A DNA stretch of 64,000 nucleotides, from the NCBI GenBank assembly GCA_034658655.1, contig JAYEFQ010000079.1:1-64000 (forward strand), written 5' to 3'. The stretch comes from JAQIBY01 sp034658655 (GTDB lineage: Bacteria > Bacteroidota > Bacteroidia > Bacteroidales > ML635J-15). Positions 17,232 to 25,269 of this stretch are shown in pieces. The first letter of the stretch is position 1; each line of letters begins with the position of its first letter. The notes under the pieces are model-generated. The model was not told the origin of the DNA, made no database searches, and saw nothing but the letters and a program-made list of their open reading frames with translations. Made by a program: the position numbers and the translations under genes.

Positions 17232-18311
17232 TTATTGCTTTACAATTTTACGTGTGATGGTATTTCCACTGCTTAAATCTGAAATCCTAACCATATAAAT
17301 TCCTGATTGTAAGCTAGAAATATCCACAGAAAAATCTGACTGCATAGTAGTTTCTCTTAACAAAGATTTTCCACAATAATCAAAAACAATCACTTGATAT
17401 CCCTTTGGGGAATAAACAGAAATTTCTAAATTTAATACATCCTTTACCGGATTCGGGGAAATATTTGCATCTTGTAAAACAACAGGGATACTGGAATTTG
17501 GTGGGTCTCCCCAAACATATTCTACAAATTCAGGATTATCAACATAAGGATTTCTATTATACTGCCAATCGTAAATAGCATTGTTTCGGTTCTGCTCTTT
17601 TACACTCACAGGGTCATTTTCATGCCAAGTCATTAGCATTTCTAATGCTCCTGACTTAATCTGTGATCCATCAACCATATCATTGCTGTTGAAACTTCCG
17701 TCTTCATTATAATAGCGAGTTGCCATATAAAAATAAATGCGTGCAAAATCACCTTTATACCCATCAATGGGTTCAAAAACCGTTTCATTTGTCCATGACA
17801 AAGCAGAACTTCCCTTTTTACTTCCGTTAGTTGATGTCCAACTTGCACTACTTACTTCTCCATAAACTAAATTACTGCGTTGTCCATTCGTGTATCCATC
17901 AGTAGGCACAAGCATAACTAAATCAGTGTACATTGGAGATGCATCATTATACCACGATTTTGGCCAAGAATGTTCACGATTGTAACAAGATCCTTCGCCT
18001 GAATAATTGCCACATTGATCACTTCCAAAAGTAAAATCATACGAAGGTGTTCCACCGGGAACATCACTATACATATCCCACACTAAATTGCTATCATCCG
18101 GCCTTGGGTCTGTATCTACAAACGCGTCCCATAAATCACCATAACTTAATGGATTATGATTATCAATAATATTATGCAGTGCTTGTTGTAAATCTTCACC
18201 ATAAAGCCCATCAGCACTATCGTAATACCCTGCTGGAATTTGTGCAGTGGCAAGAATGGCAGACAAAATGCCTGCCATTGTAAAAACAAATCGTTTGTAA
18301 AAAATGAACAT
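17232..18311 (-). CDS. Endonuclease I family nuclease with T9SS sorting domain
   Basis: 359 residues. Signal peptide (1-22, ending ATAQ); a nuclease domain of the endonuclease I/NucM family (PF04231, about 25-265) with the metal-dependent active-site motif YNREHSWPKSW and the following RSNLVYGEVSS; and a C-terminal T9SS type A sorting domain (about 285-359: ISPNPVKDVLNLEI, then VFDYCGKSLL, then LQSGIYMVRI). The enzyme is therefore probably secreted or displayed on the cell surface, where it degrades external DNA or RNA for nutrients. It starts 3 bases after the endonuclease/exonuclease/phosphatase gene and is probably co-transcribed with it. Confidence 0.92.
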   Translation of the reverse strand: MFIFYKRFVFTMAGILSAILATAQIPAGYYDSADGLYGEDLQQALHNIIDNHNPLSYGDLWDAFVDTDPRPDDSNLVWDMYSDVPGGTPSYDFTFGSDQCGNYSGEGSCYNREHSWPKSWYNDASPMYTDLVMLVPTDGYTNGQRSNLVYGEVSSASWTSTNGSKKGSSALSWTNETVFEPIDGYKGDFARIYFYMATRYYNEDGSFNSNDMVDGSQIKSGALEMLMTWHENDPVSVKEQNRNNAIYDWQYNRNPYVDNPEFVEYVWGDPPNSSIPVVLQDANISPNPVKDVLNLEISVYSPKGYQVIVFDYCGKSLLRETTMQSDFSVDISSLQSGIYMVRISDLSSGNTITRKIVKQ

Positions 18312-18314
18312 ATA

Positions 18315-19370
18315 CTATTCTTTAATTTCTTTAATTATGTAAATGTAAGCGGGAAAATGGTCAGAATATCCTCCCATATAGGTATCCCCAACATAAGTTC
18401 TCCATGGGTAACCTTTAAACCGACCGTCACGCTGCGTAAGTTCGATTTTATTATATACTTGAGCCTTATGATACTTATATGTATTCGGCTCACCCAAGGC
18501 TAAACCCTGACTAATAATCACTTGGTCAAAAAGATTCCATTTGTCACGATATGCACCAGAGCCAACGCCATCACGAAAAAGCTGAGCATAAGGATTGAAT
18601 AAATCACCCTTTTTCAATTCAGATTTTTTACGTTTTGCACGTAAATGTTCTTTTAATGATTCGTTTACCGGATCATCATTAAAGTCACCCATAACAACAA
18701 TTTTTGCATCCTTATCTAATAGTTGTAAACTATCGACAATTTCACGAGTTTTATCCCCGGCAGCATTACGTTTCGGACGGCTCGCTTTTTCTCCACCACG
18801 ACGCGATGGCCAGTGATTAACAATAAAATGCATTAATTCACCATCAAAATTTCCGGAAACCAACAAGTGATCTCTGGTTTTATCTTTCTTGTCGAAATCA
18901 AATGTCAAAGAAATTGATTTATAATCTGTTACTTCAAAGACAGACGTACGGTATAAAAAACCAACATCAACCCCACGTTCATCTGGACCATCAACATGGA
19001 CATAATCATATCCATATTTTTTCAGATCTGTTTTATTAATCAAATCTTTTAAAACAGTTGCATTTTCAATCTCTGAAACTCCAACAACAGCAGGCGGAAG
19101 TTTTGACAAATCTGCACCAATTTTTATAATTACTGAAGATAATCTCTCCAATTTTTCTTCGTAAACTTTGGTATTATAGTTTTTATCTCCTTCTGGAGTA
19201 AACTCATCGTTAAGATAAATGTCTGGGTCATTAATTGTGTCAAACAAATTTTCAAGATTGTAAAAAGCAATTGTACTCACTTTAAATTGTTTCTCCTGTG
19301 CATTCACATTCATTGTGAGAAGAATTGTGAGCAGTGCAATTACGATAGTGTATAAGCGTTTCATAAACAA
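18315..19370 (-). CDS. Endonuclease/exonuclease/phosphatase family protein, secreted
   Basis: 351 residues with a signal peptide (ends NVNAQ, about 25). The EEP fold motifs are in order: AFYNLENLFDT at the start, VGVSEIENATVLKDL (catalytic Glu), VNHWPSRRGGEKAS, VVMGDFNDDPVNESL (Asp-x-Asn), and GGYSDHFPAYI (Asp-His). The family cleaves phosphodiesters in nucleic acids or other phosphate esters. Export plus the adjacent endonuclease I suggests a DNA-scavenging pair. It starts 17 bases after the stop of the Ppx/GppA gene. Confidence 0.9.
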   Translation of the reverse strand: MFMKRLYTIVIALLTILLTMNVNAQEKQFKVSTIAFYNLENLFDTINDPDIYLNDEFTPEGDKNYNTKVYEEKLERLSSVIIKIGADLSKLPPAVVGVSEIENATVLKDLINKTDLKKYGYDYVHVDGPDERGVDVGFLYRTSVFEVTDYKSISLTFDFDKKDKTRDHLLVSGNFDGELMHFIVNHWPSRRGGEKASRPKRNAAGDKTREIVDSLQLLDKDAKIVVMGDFNDDPVNESLKEHLRAKRKKSELKKGDLFNPYAQLFRDGVGSGAYRDKWNLFDQVIISQGLALGEPNTYKYHKAQVYNKIELTQRDGRFKGYPWRTYVGDTYMGGYSDHFPAYIYIIKEIKE

Positions 19371-19387
19371 AATATTTTCAAATTTAA

Positions 19388-20323
19388 TTAGTTATCAAGC
19401 AAATTTCTTGCCATGGATTGGAAAACTCCTTCTTTTAAAGCATAAGCCGAACGAATTAACACTCTAATCTGGAACAAATTTATCAAAAATTCTGTAAAAA
19501 CCGAAGCTAATGGAATCATTTCTACTCTCATAGCTTCCATTCCGGGTATTTTCAATCGTTCTTCACGGGTTTTCTGTATTAAGCTTTGAGATATTTCAAG
19601 CCAATAATCCCGAGGTATTTCATACCACTCAACATGTTTGTATGTCCCAACTAAACCGGCTTTATGGATATACATAGATGCAAAAGTATCAAAACTTCCA
19701 GACGATCCTATAAGTACTTTTGGTTGATATTTTTCAACAATTGAAACTAATTCCTTCATTTCAATCGACAAATAATTTCGGATATCATTAATAGTTTGTT
19801 CGGTAAGTGGATCAGATGGTTGAAATTTCAACAATAAGCGTGCAATTCCCAAATCAAATGATTTGCGGTAATAAACTTTTTCCATGCTAGCAATTTGTAT
19901 TTCATTGCTACCTCCGCCAATATCGAGCAGCAAATATGGCTTCTCGTCCATAGGAACAGCCTGCCGAACTCCAAGATAAATAAACTCCGCCTCTTGTTCT
20001 CCTGAAATAATATTGAGTTGATATCCGGTAAGGGCTCTAACTCGCGATATTATTTCTTGCTGATTTTTAGCATTTCGAACGCCTGAGGTGGCAAACACTT
20101 GTGTTTTTTCAACTTTAAACTGATCAACGATTTTCTTATATTTTGTCAATACACTAAGTACTCGCTGAATTGCCGGTTCAGAAATATTCCCGTTTGGAAA
20201 ACCTTCTGCCCCAAGTTTAATTGCTTGCTTCTCAGCATGAATTACTTTAAGCTTATGGGGCGACCACTCTGCAATACTCAAATTACAGGTATTGGTTCCT
20301 AAATCAATACTGGCAAGTTTCAT
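19388..20323 (-). CDS. Ppx/GppA phosphatase family protein
   Basis: 311 residues. The ASKHA phosphate-binding loops are clear: ASIDLGTNTCNLSIAEW at the N-terminus and LLDIGGGSNEIQIAS around 135-150, with FATSGVRNAKN between. Members remove phosphate from polyphosphate or pppGpp. At 311 residues this is the short form lacking the C-terminal HD domain. Cytoplasmic. It begins 7 bases after the ABC permease stop, so it is part of the same minus-strand transcript. Confidence 0.9.
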   Translation of the reverse strand: MKLASIDLGTNTCNLSIAEWSPHKLKVIHAEKQAIKLGAEGFPNGNISEPAIQRVLSVLTKYKKIVDQFKVEKTQVFATSGVRNAKNQQEIISRVRALTGYQLNIISGEQEAEFIYLGVRQAVPMDEKPYLLLDIGGGSNEIQIASMEKVYYRKSFDLGIARLLLKFQPSDPLTEQTINDIRNYLSIEMKELVSIVEKYQPKVLIGSSGSFDTFASMYIHKAGLVGTYKHVEWYEIPRDYWLEISQSLIQKTREERLKIPGMEAMRVEMIPLASVFTEFLINLFQIRVLIRSAYALKEGVFQSMARNLLDN

Positions 20324-20330
20324 ATTAGTT

Positions 20331-21689
20331 TTAATAACGAATCCATTTCCATAATTCTTTATAGCTCACCTTTTTCCCGTACATCAGAATTCCTATGCGA
20401 TAAATTTTTCCTGATAACCATACCATAAAGATAAAACTAAGAATTAATATAGAAAATGATAAAACCAGATCAAAAACGGGTACTCCAAATGGAATTCTCA
20501 CCATCATAACAATTGGTGATGTAAATGGAATCATTGAAAACCACCATGCCAAACTACTTTCCGGGCTATTAATAACGGAAAACATCACAATTAAACCCAA
20601 GACAAGTGGCAGTGATATTGGCAGCATAAACTGCTGAGTATCTGCCTCGTTGTCAACTGCTGCACCCACCGCAGCAAACATCCCGGCATACAATAAATAT
20701 CCGAAAAGAAAATAAAACAAAAAGGCACCTATAAGTAAGGGGAAGTTTATTGAAGAAAGAGCATTGAGCGCTTCCTCTATTTTGCCAGAAAATTGATCTT
20801 GAATTGCATTATCACCAACTTGCGAATTTGAGGATATAAGCTGCTCCATCTGTGGTGATTGTTGAAACCCTTTTACATCATCAAGCAAAATAAATTGTGC
20901 AGCTGTCACAATCCCAAACGTTAATATAATCCATAAAATAAATTGTGTTAAACCTACCAATGCAATTCCAATTATTTTTCCCATCATAAGTTTAAACGGG
21001 CGTACAGACGAAACTATGATTTCCACAATTCGGTTAGATTTTTCTTCAATCACACCACGCATAACCTGAGATCCATACATAAATACAAACATGTAAATCA
21101 GGAATCCGGAAATATAACCGATAATCATGGCAATTTCTGTACTCGTACTTTTTTGTTCTCCATCATCATTAATGATACGTGTTTTTATATCGACATTAGT
21201 TTCCACCGCTTTAATCACATTGCGAAGTACTTCTTTTTCAACACCAAGCTCTTTCCCTTTAATTTGAAGTTTCGCATCTTTAATGCACTTCTCCATGTGA
21301 TTAAGCATTTCCATCTGAACTGCTAAACCCGGCTGTTTATATGAATACATCATTGCACTGCTATGCCCTGTACTCACAATATTCTGTGGAATATAAAGCA
21401 CAGCATAATAATCGTTTTGCTTCATTAGCTCAAGTGCAGCATCAACATCCATACTTTGGAGATATTCGTATTTCAAATACTCGCTGTCCTCAAACTGATC
21501 AACAAATAAAAATGAGTCATCCAAAATTGCAACGGTTTTTTCCTCGGTATCTTTAATTTGTGCTAACCAAACCGGAACAATCATTAAAGCCGCAAACAAT
21601 ATCGGCCCCAGTATGGTCATAATAATAAAAGTCTTCTTTTTAACTCGACTCAAATATTCTCGTCTTATAATAATGCTAGTTCTATTCAT
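20331..21689 (-). CDS. ABC transporter permease (NatB/ABC-2 type)
   Basis: 452 residues. One N-terminal transmembrane helix (about 24-43), a long extracytoplasmic domain (about 45-185), then five to six helices, with EEKSNRIVEIIVSSVRPFKLMMGKIIG, the typical ABC-2/NatB coupling segment, at about 215-240. The preceding gene encodes the ATPase, and the two overlap by 8 bases (ATGAATAG). NatAB-type exporters move Na+ or other small compounds out of the cell; the substrate here is unknown. Confidence 0.88.
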   Translation of the reverse strand: MNRTSIIIRREYLSRVKKKTFIIMTILGPILFAALMIVPVWLAQIKDTEEKTVAILDDSFLFVDQFEDSEYLKYEYLQSMDVDAALELMKQNDYYAVLYIPQNIVSTGHSSAMMYSYKQPGLAVQMEMLNHMEKCIKDAKLQIKGKELGVEKEVLRNVIKAVETNVDIKTRIINDDGEQKSTSTEIAMIIGYISGFLIYMFVFMYGSQVMRGVIEEKSNRIVEIIVSSVRPFKLMMGKIIGIALVGLTQFILWIILTFGIVTAAQFILLDDVKGFQQSPQMEQLISSNSQVGDNAIQDQFSGKIEEALNALSSINFPLLIGAFLFYFLFGYLLYAGMFAAVGAAVDNEADTQQFMLPISLPLVLGLIVMFSVINSPESSLAWWFSMIPFTSPIVMMVRIPFGVPVFDLVLSFSILILSFIFMVWLSGKIYRIGILMYGKKVSYKELWKWIRY

Positions 21690-22632
21690 GGCTCAGATTA
21701 TTTACAGGTTCGTCGCTTCCTTCAACTAAAGAAATAAAGACAGAATTCATACTTGGTATAATCTGTCTGAAAGATTTCAGCTCCCCTTTGGGCAATAAAA
21801 ATTTGATTAAATCATTGGCGGAAAAATTATCGTTTAAGCGTTTTAAACGAATACTTGTTTCTCCGTTTAATGGCTTAATTTCCATGATTTCATAATCGGA
21901 AGTCATCGCCATATCGGGATTTGTAAACTCCCCATCAAAAATAATTTCATAAACATCAGGAGCATAGCGTTTACGAATAGTATCGATATTTCCCTCAACA
22001 ACAATTTTTGATTTATTGATTAAGGCAATATCATCGCAAATTTCTTCAACGGATGACATATTGTGCGTACTAAAAATTACAGTTGCCCCTTTATCACGCA
22101 ACTCCAGAATTTCATTTTTCATCAAATTTGCATTAATTGGGTCAAATCCGGAAAATGGTTCATCAAAAATCAACAATTCCGGCTCGTGCAATACGGTTGT
22201 GATAAACTGTACCTTCTGCGCCATTCCTTTCGACAACTCTTCCACTTTTTTATTCCACCAAGACTCAATTCCAAATTTTTCAAACCAATATTTTAAGCGC
22301 TTTGCAGCATCAACTCTGCTTAAACCTTTAAGTTGAGTTAAATACATGGCTTGCTCCCCGACCTTCATTTTTTTGTATAATCCACGTTCTTCAGGTAAAT
22401 ACCCAATGTTTCGAATATGTTTTCCGTTAAGCGGCTCACCCATCAATTCAATTTTCCCGCCATCGAGACTAGTAATTTGATTTAAAATGCGAATAAAACT
22501 GGTTTTTCCTGCACCATTCGGACCAAGTAAGCCATAAATACTCCCCTTGAGAACAGATAGACTTACATTGTCTAATGCTTTATGACCGGCATATTGCTTT
22601 GTCACATTTTCTGCTTTGAGTATGTAATCCAT
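21682..22632 (-). CDS. ABC transporter ATP-binding protein (NatA-like)
   Basis: 316 residues from the second ATG (MDYILKAENVTKQY); the ATG two codons upstream (22638) is equally open. Walker A GPNGAGKTS (about 35-43), the Q-loop region, signature LSKGMAQK, Walker B LLIFDEPFSG and the H-loop STHNM are all intact, so an active ATPase is expected. A C-terminal extension (about 220-316) is typical of the NatA/DrrA group. It forms an exporter with the overlapping permease gene. First gene of a five-gene minus-strand run reaching to 17232. Confidence 0.9.
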   Translation of the reverse strand: MDYILKAENVTKQYAGHKALDNVSLSVLKGSIYGLLGPNGAGKTSFIRILNQITSLDGGKIELMGEPLNGKHIRNIGYLPEERGLYKKMKVGEQAMYLTQLKGLSRVDAAKRLKYWFEKFGIESWWNKKVEELSKGMAQKVQFITTVLHEPELLIFDEPFSGFDPINANLMKNEILELRDKGATVIFSTHNMSSVEEICDDIALINKSKIVVEGNIDTIRKRYAPDVYEIIFDGEFTNPDMAMTSDYEIMEIKPLNGETSIRLKRLNDNFSANDLIKFLLPKGELKSFRQIIPSMNSVFISLVEGSDEPVNNLSHE

Positions 22633-22841
22633 ATGCAAATAAATTTGACGTGAAAATAATGATAATATACGTGAATGCTGTTATTTTTTTAATAAAGAAT
22701 TACGCTTGTCCGATAAAAAATTAAGAGCAGAAAGATATTAAGATATAATTGTATCAATTAAAAAAACTAATAACAAAATGCAATCATGTTTTTATATCCT
22801 ACGATATCAGCATCTTACAAATAAGGCAGCTATGGGTATAA

Positions 22842-22876
22842 TGTAAATAAACACAATGGGCTTGCGTTTATTTACA
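22842..22876. repeat. Inverted repeat, 15-base arms
   Basis: TGTAAATAAACACAA (22842-22856) and TTGCGTTTATTTACA (22862-22876) are inverted copies with a single mismatch and a 5-base centre (TGGGC). The right arm has no following T-run, so it is not a typical terminator for either strand. It lies 36 bases upstream of the -33 element of the ATPase/RloB promoter, which suits an operator, a recombination remnant or a small mobile-element end. Function not shown. Confidence 0.75.
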
Positions 22877-22911
22877 CGTTGAGTGTAATACTAAAAAAAA
22901 GCACCGTGCAA

Positions 22912-22942
22912 TTGAACAATTCAATTCTTATATGTATATTTG
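22912..22942 (+). promoter_or_regulatory. Promoter, TTG-N20-TATATTTG
   Basis: TTG at 22912-22914, 20-base spacer, exact TAnnTTTG at 22935-22942. This is the best-formed promoter in the window and sits 32 bases before the ATG of the ATPase gene of the RloB pair. Confidence 0.75.
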
Positions 22943-22974
22943 CAAAATAAATACATATATTAAAATAAGAAAAA

Positions 22975-24291
22975 ATGATTATTCAAGAATTTAGTTTCGG
23001 AAACTTCAGGTCATTTAAGGATATTCAAACCTTAAATCTTACATCCGCTAAAATAAAATCAAAATATAAATCTATTGATGAAAGCAATATTATTACAGAT
23101 TCTAAATACAAAGATGCTTCATTTCTTAAATCAAAAGCAATATACGGGGCCAATGCGTGTGGAAAGAGTAATATTGTAAAAGCTTTTGTAACTTTTATTC
23201 GCATTATTAAACATTCAGTTAAGGATGAAGACGTTTTAGATTTAATAGAACCTTTTAGATTCAGTACGGAAACAGAAGATGAACCTAGTTTTTTTCAATT
23301 AATATTTTGGATTGATAACGTTAGGTATAGATATGGATTTGAAGCAGATGAAAAAGAAATTCAATCAGAATGGCTTTTTGCTAGACCAAAGGAACGTGAA
23401 CTACCTTATTTCATTCGAGAAAATCAAAAGATTATTGAAATTGATAAAACAAATTTCAGTGAGGGAAATAAGTTAATGAGTCTATTTGATGATGAACCAT
23501 CAGATAATGAAATTTTCAGAGGTAATTCTTTATTTCTTTCTAGTATCTCATCATTAGGATTCGGAAAACTATCCAAACTCATTGTGAATAATATCGCTTC
23601 AATTTTTGTTATTAATGGTCTTGGTCATCAAGGTTTATATGAATACGCTGGAGATTCATTGAATGACGATACTATGAAAGATTACATATTGAACTTTTTA
23701 AAATATGGCGATACTGGAATTCAGGATGTAGCAACAATTGAAATAAATTCAGAAGATTTACCTGCCGATTTAGATGAGGAAACAAAAAATGAAATTAAAG
23801 AAAACAAACCAAGAGTTTTAATCTCAGCCAGACAAAAATTTGACAGTGAATTAAATTTCAGAGAAAATGTACCACTTCCTTTCAGAATGATTGAATCAGA
23901 AGGTACTCTAAAACTTTTTGAGCTGAGTCCTTTTGTATATGAAGCTATTAAGGAAGGAAGACCTTTAATTATTGATGAGTTTGATGCTAGATTTCACCCT
24001 TTGTTGACAAAAAAAATAATTGAGTTATTTAATTCTGAGAAAAACAAAGCTTCCCAATTAATTTTTATGACACATGATACAAATTTATTGTCAGCCGATT
24101 CTCTAAGAAGAGACCAAATTGAATTTGTAGAAAAAGATAAATATGGTGCTAGTCATCTTTATTCATTAGTACAATTTAAAGGGATTAGAAATAATGCTTC
24201 ATTTGAAAAAGATTATATTCAAGGGAAATATGGAGCAATCCCATTCCTAGGTGATTTTAATAAACTTTTTAATTTTGAAGCTAATGCCTAA
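22975..24291 (+). CDS. AAA/ABC-type ATPase, RloA-like (predicted defence ATPase)
   Basis: 438 residues. The start MIIQEFSFGNFRSFKD is the standard opening of SMC/OLD-like ATPases. Walker A is G58-ANACG-K64-S65. The ABC-signature-like element is S308-E-G-T311. Walker B is LIIDEFD (Asp334, Glu335). The H-loop is T366-H367-D368. The middle (about 85-300) is the variable insertion that in this class forms coiled-coil or sensor parts. No TOPRIM nuclease is present in this chain, unlike OLD/GajA proteins, but the next gene supplies a TOPRIM-like one. Such ATPase + RloB pairs are known from type I restriction loci (RloA/RloB of Campylobacter) and resemble defence ATPase/nuclease pairs such as PARIS. 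Defence function is inference. Confidence 0.8.
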   Translation: MIIQEFSFGNFRSFKDIQTLNLTSAKIKSKYKSIDESNIITDSKYKDASFLKSKAIYGANACGKSNIVKAFVTFIRIIKHSVKDEDVLDLIEPFRFSTETEDEPSFFQLIFWIDNVRYRYGFEADEKEIQSEWLFARPKERELPYFIRENQKIIEIDKTNFSEGNKLMSLFDDEPSDNEIFRGNSLFLSSISSLGFGKLSKLIVNNIASIFVINGLGHQGLYEYAGDSLNDDTMKDYILNFLKYGDTGIQDVATIEINSEDLPADLDEETKNEIKENKPRVLISARQKFDSELNFRENVPLPFRMIESEGTLKLFELSPFVYEAIKEGRPLIIDEFDARFHPLLTKKIIELFNSEKNKASQLIFMTHDTNLLSADSLRRDQIEFVEKDKYGASHLYSLVQFKGIRNNASFEKDYIQGKYGAIPFLGDFNKLFNFEANA

Positions 24292-24970
24292 AAAGACTAA
24301 AGCCATAAAAGTGACTGACAGAAAAAAGGCTTGGTTGAAAAAGGTTAAACCATCTACCTATGAGATTGAAACGAAAGAAACCAATAAGATTATTTTAATC
24401 GTTGGTGAGGGTCAAACTGAAAAGTTATACTTTGAATCTTTTCCTGTTTTAACCCTTACAGTTGAAGTTGTCGATTTAGGAGGTCAAAGCAAGCAGAAAT
24501 TAATTGAATCAACTGAAAGTATTGTCAAAGAAAGAACGATAAAATATGACGAGATTTGGTGTGTTTTTGATATGGATATAAAAAAAGGAGAAAAGAAATT
24601 CTCTGATTTTGATAATGCAATAAAAAGTGGAGAGGCAAAAGGATATAATATTGCATATTCAAATGATGCATTTGAAGTTTGGTTTTATCTGCATTATCAA
24701 TATAATGATCAAGAAAATCATAGGAAATTTTACTACAAAGCTTTAAGTGATAAATGGAATCTTAATTATGAGAAAACTGGAAAAGCTTATGATTTTTGTA
24801 AAACAATTTATAGTAAATTGTTGAGTGATGAAGATTCTTGTCAAGCTAAAGCAATTGAACGAGCTAAAAAACTGTTTAAAGCACAAGAAAATTTAGATTT
24901 TCATAAACAAAATCCAGTAACAAAAGTTTACGAATTGGTTGAATATTTAAACTCTAAGAAAAGAAAGTAA
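24284..24970 (+). CDS. RloB family protein (TOPRIM-like nuclease candidate)
   Basis: 228 residues from the ATG at 24284, which overlaps the ATPase stop by 8 bases; an upstream ATG at 24251 would overlap by 41 bases and add nothing family-like. Motifs of RloB (PF13707): ILIVGEGQTEKLYF (Glu42, Glu46), VFDMD (Asp96, Asp98) and YSNDAFEVWFYLHY (126-139), corresponding to the family's S-N-P-x-F-E-x-W-L-L-L-H. The Glu plus Asp-x-Asp layout agrees with a TOPRIM metal site, so nuclease activity is plausible. A basic N-terminus (KKTKAIK, KKAWLKK) could contact nucleic acid. Coupled translation argues that the ATPase controls this effector. Confidence 0.85.
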   Translation: MPKKTKAIKVTDRKKAWLKKVKPSTYEIETKETNKIILIVGEGQTEKLYFESFPVLTLTVEVVDLGGQSKQKLIESTESIVKERTIKYDEIWCVFDMDIKKGEKKFSDFDNAIKSGEAKGYNIAYSNDAFEVWFYLHYQYNDQENHRKFYYKALSDKWNLNYEKTGKAYDFCKTIYSKLLSDEDSCQAKAIERAKKLFKAQENLDFHKQNPVTKVYELVEYLNSKKRK

Positions 24971-25269
24971 TATTGCTAACACGCAATATAAAAAATGGGC
25001 AAAAAGTGGCAAATATGAGCGAATTAACAAAATAAAACGGTGTGGAAAATTGAAAAATTGGAATTTCAAAATGCCCAAAATTTCATATTGCAATCGTTAC
25101 ATTTTTTAGAAAACCATGATAAAGATTGGCAAAAATTACATAAAAACTTTACAAACTTTATACTCGTCTCATACTTACTAAAAATACGGCATGATTTTTA
25201 TTACAGCTTTATAAAACAATATTTTTTAAGACATAGAGTTATTAAAAATGATACTATCTTAGCAAATCC
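24971..25269 (+). other. Intergenic region after the RloB gene
   Basis: 299 bases, very AT-rich. A GTG-started 77-codon frame (25040-25273) crosses it, but its composition is low-complexity and resembles no protein I know. A TATCTTAG, one base off the promoter consensus, sits at 25255-25262 before the next gene. No hairpin terminator follows the RloB stop. Confidence 0.4.

Larger units (their letters stand above)
22639..22974. other. Divergent intergenic region before the ATPase/RloB pair
   Basis: 336 bases between the NatA-like gene (minus) and the ATPase gene (plus). It contains the inverted repeat and promoter listed separately, plus AT-rich DNA without a credible open frame. No tRNA or insertion sequence is visible. 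No exact TAnnTTTG was found for the minus-strand gene. Confidence 0.6.

Noticed and set aside
24971..25010. Possible integron attC-like core (GCTAACACGCAAT) after the RloB stop
   Set aside because: The 5' core does not fit RYYYAAC exactly and no matching GTTRRRY partner was found nearby.
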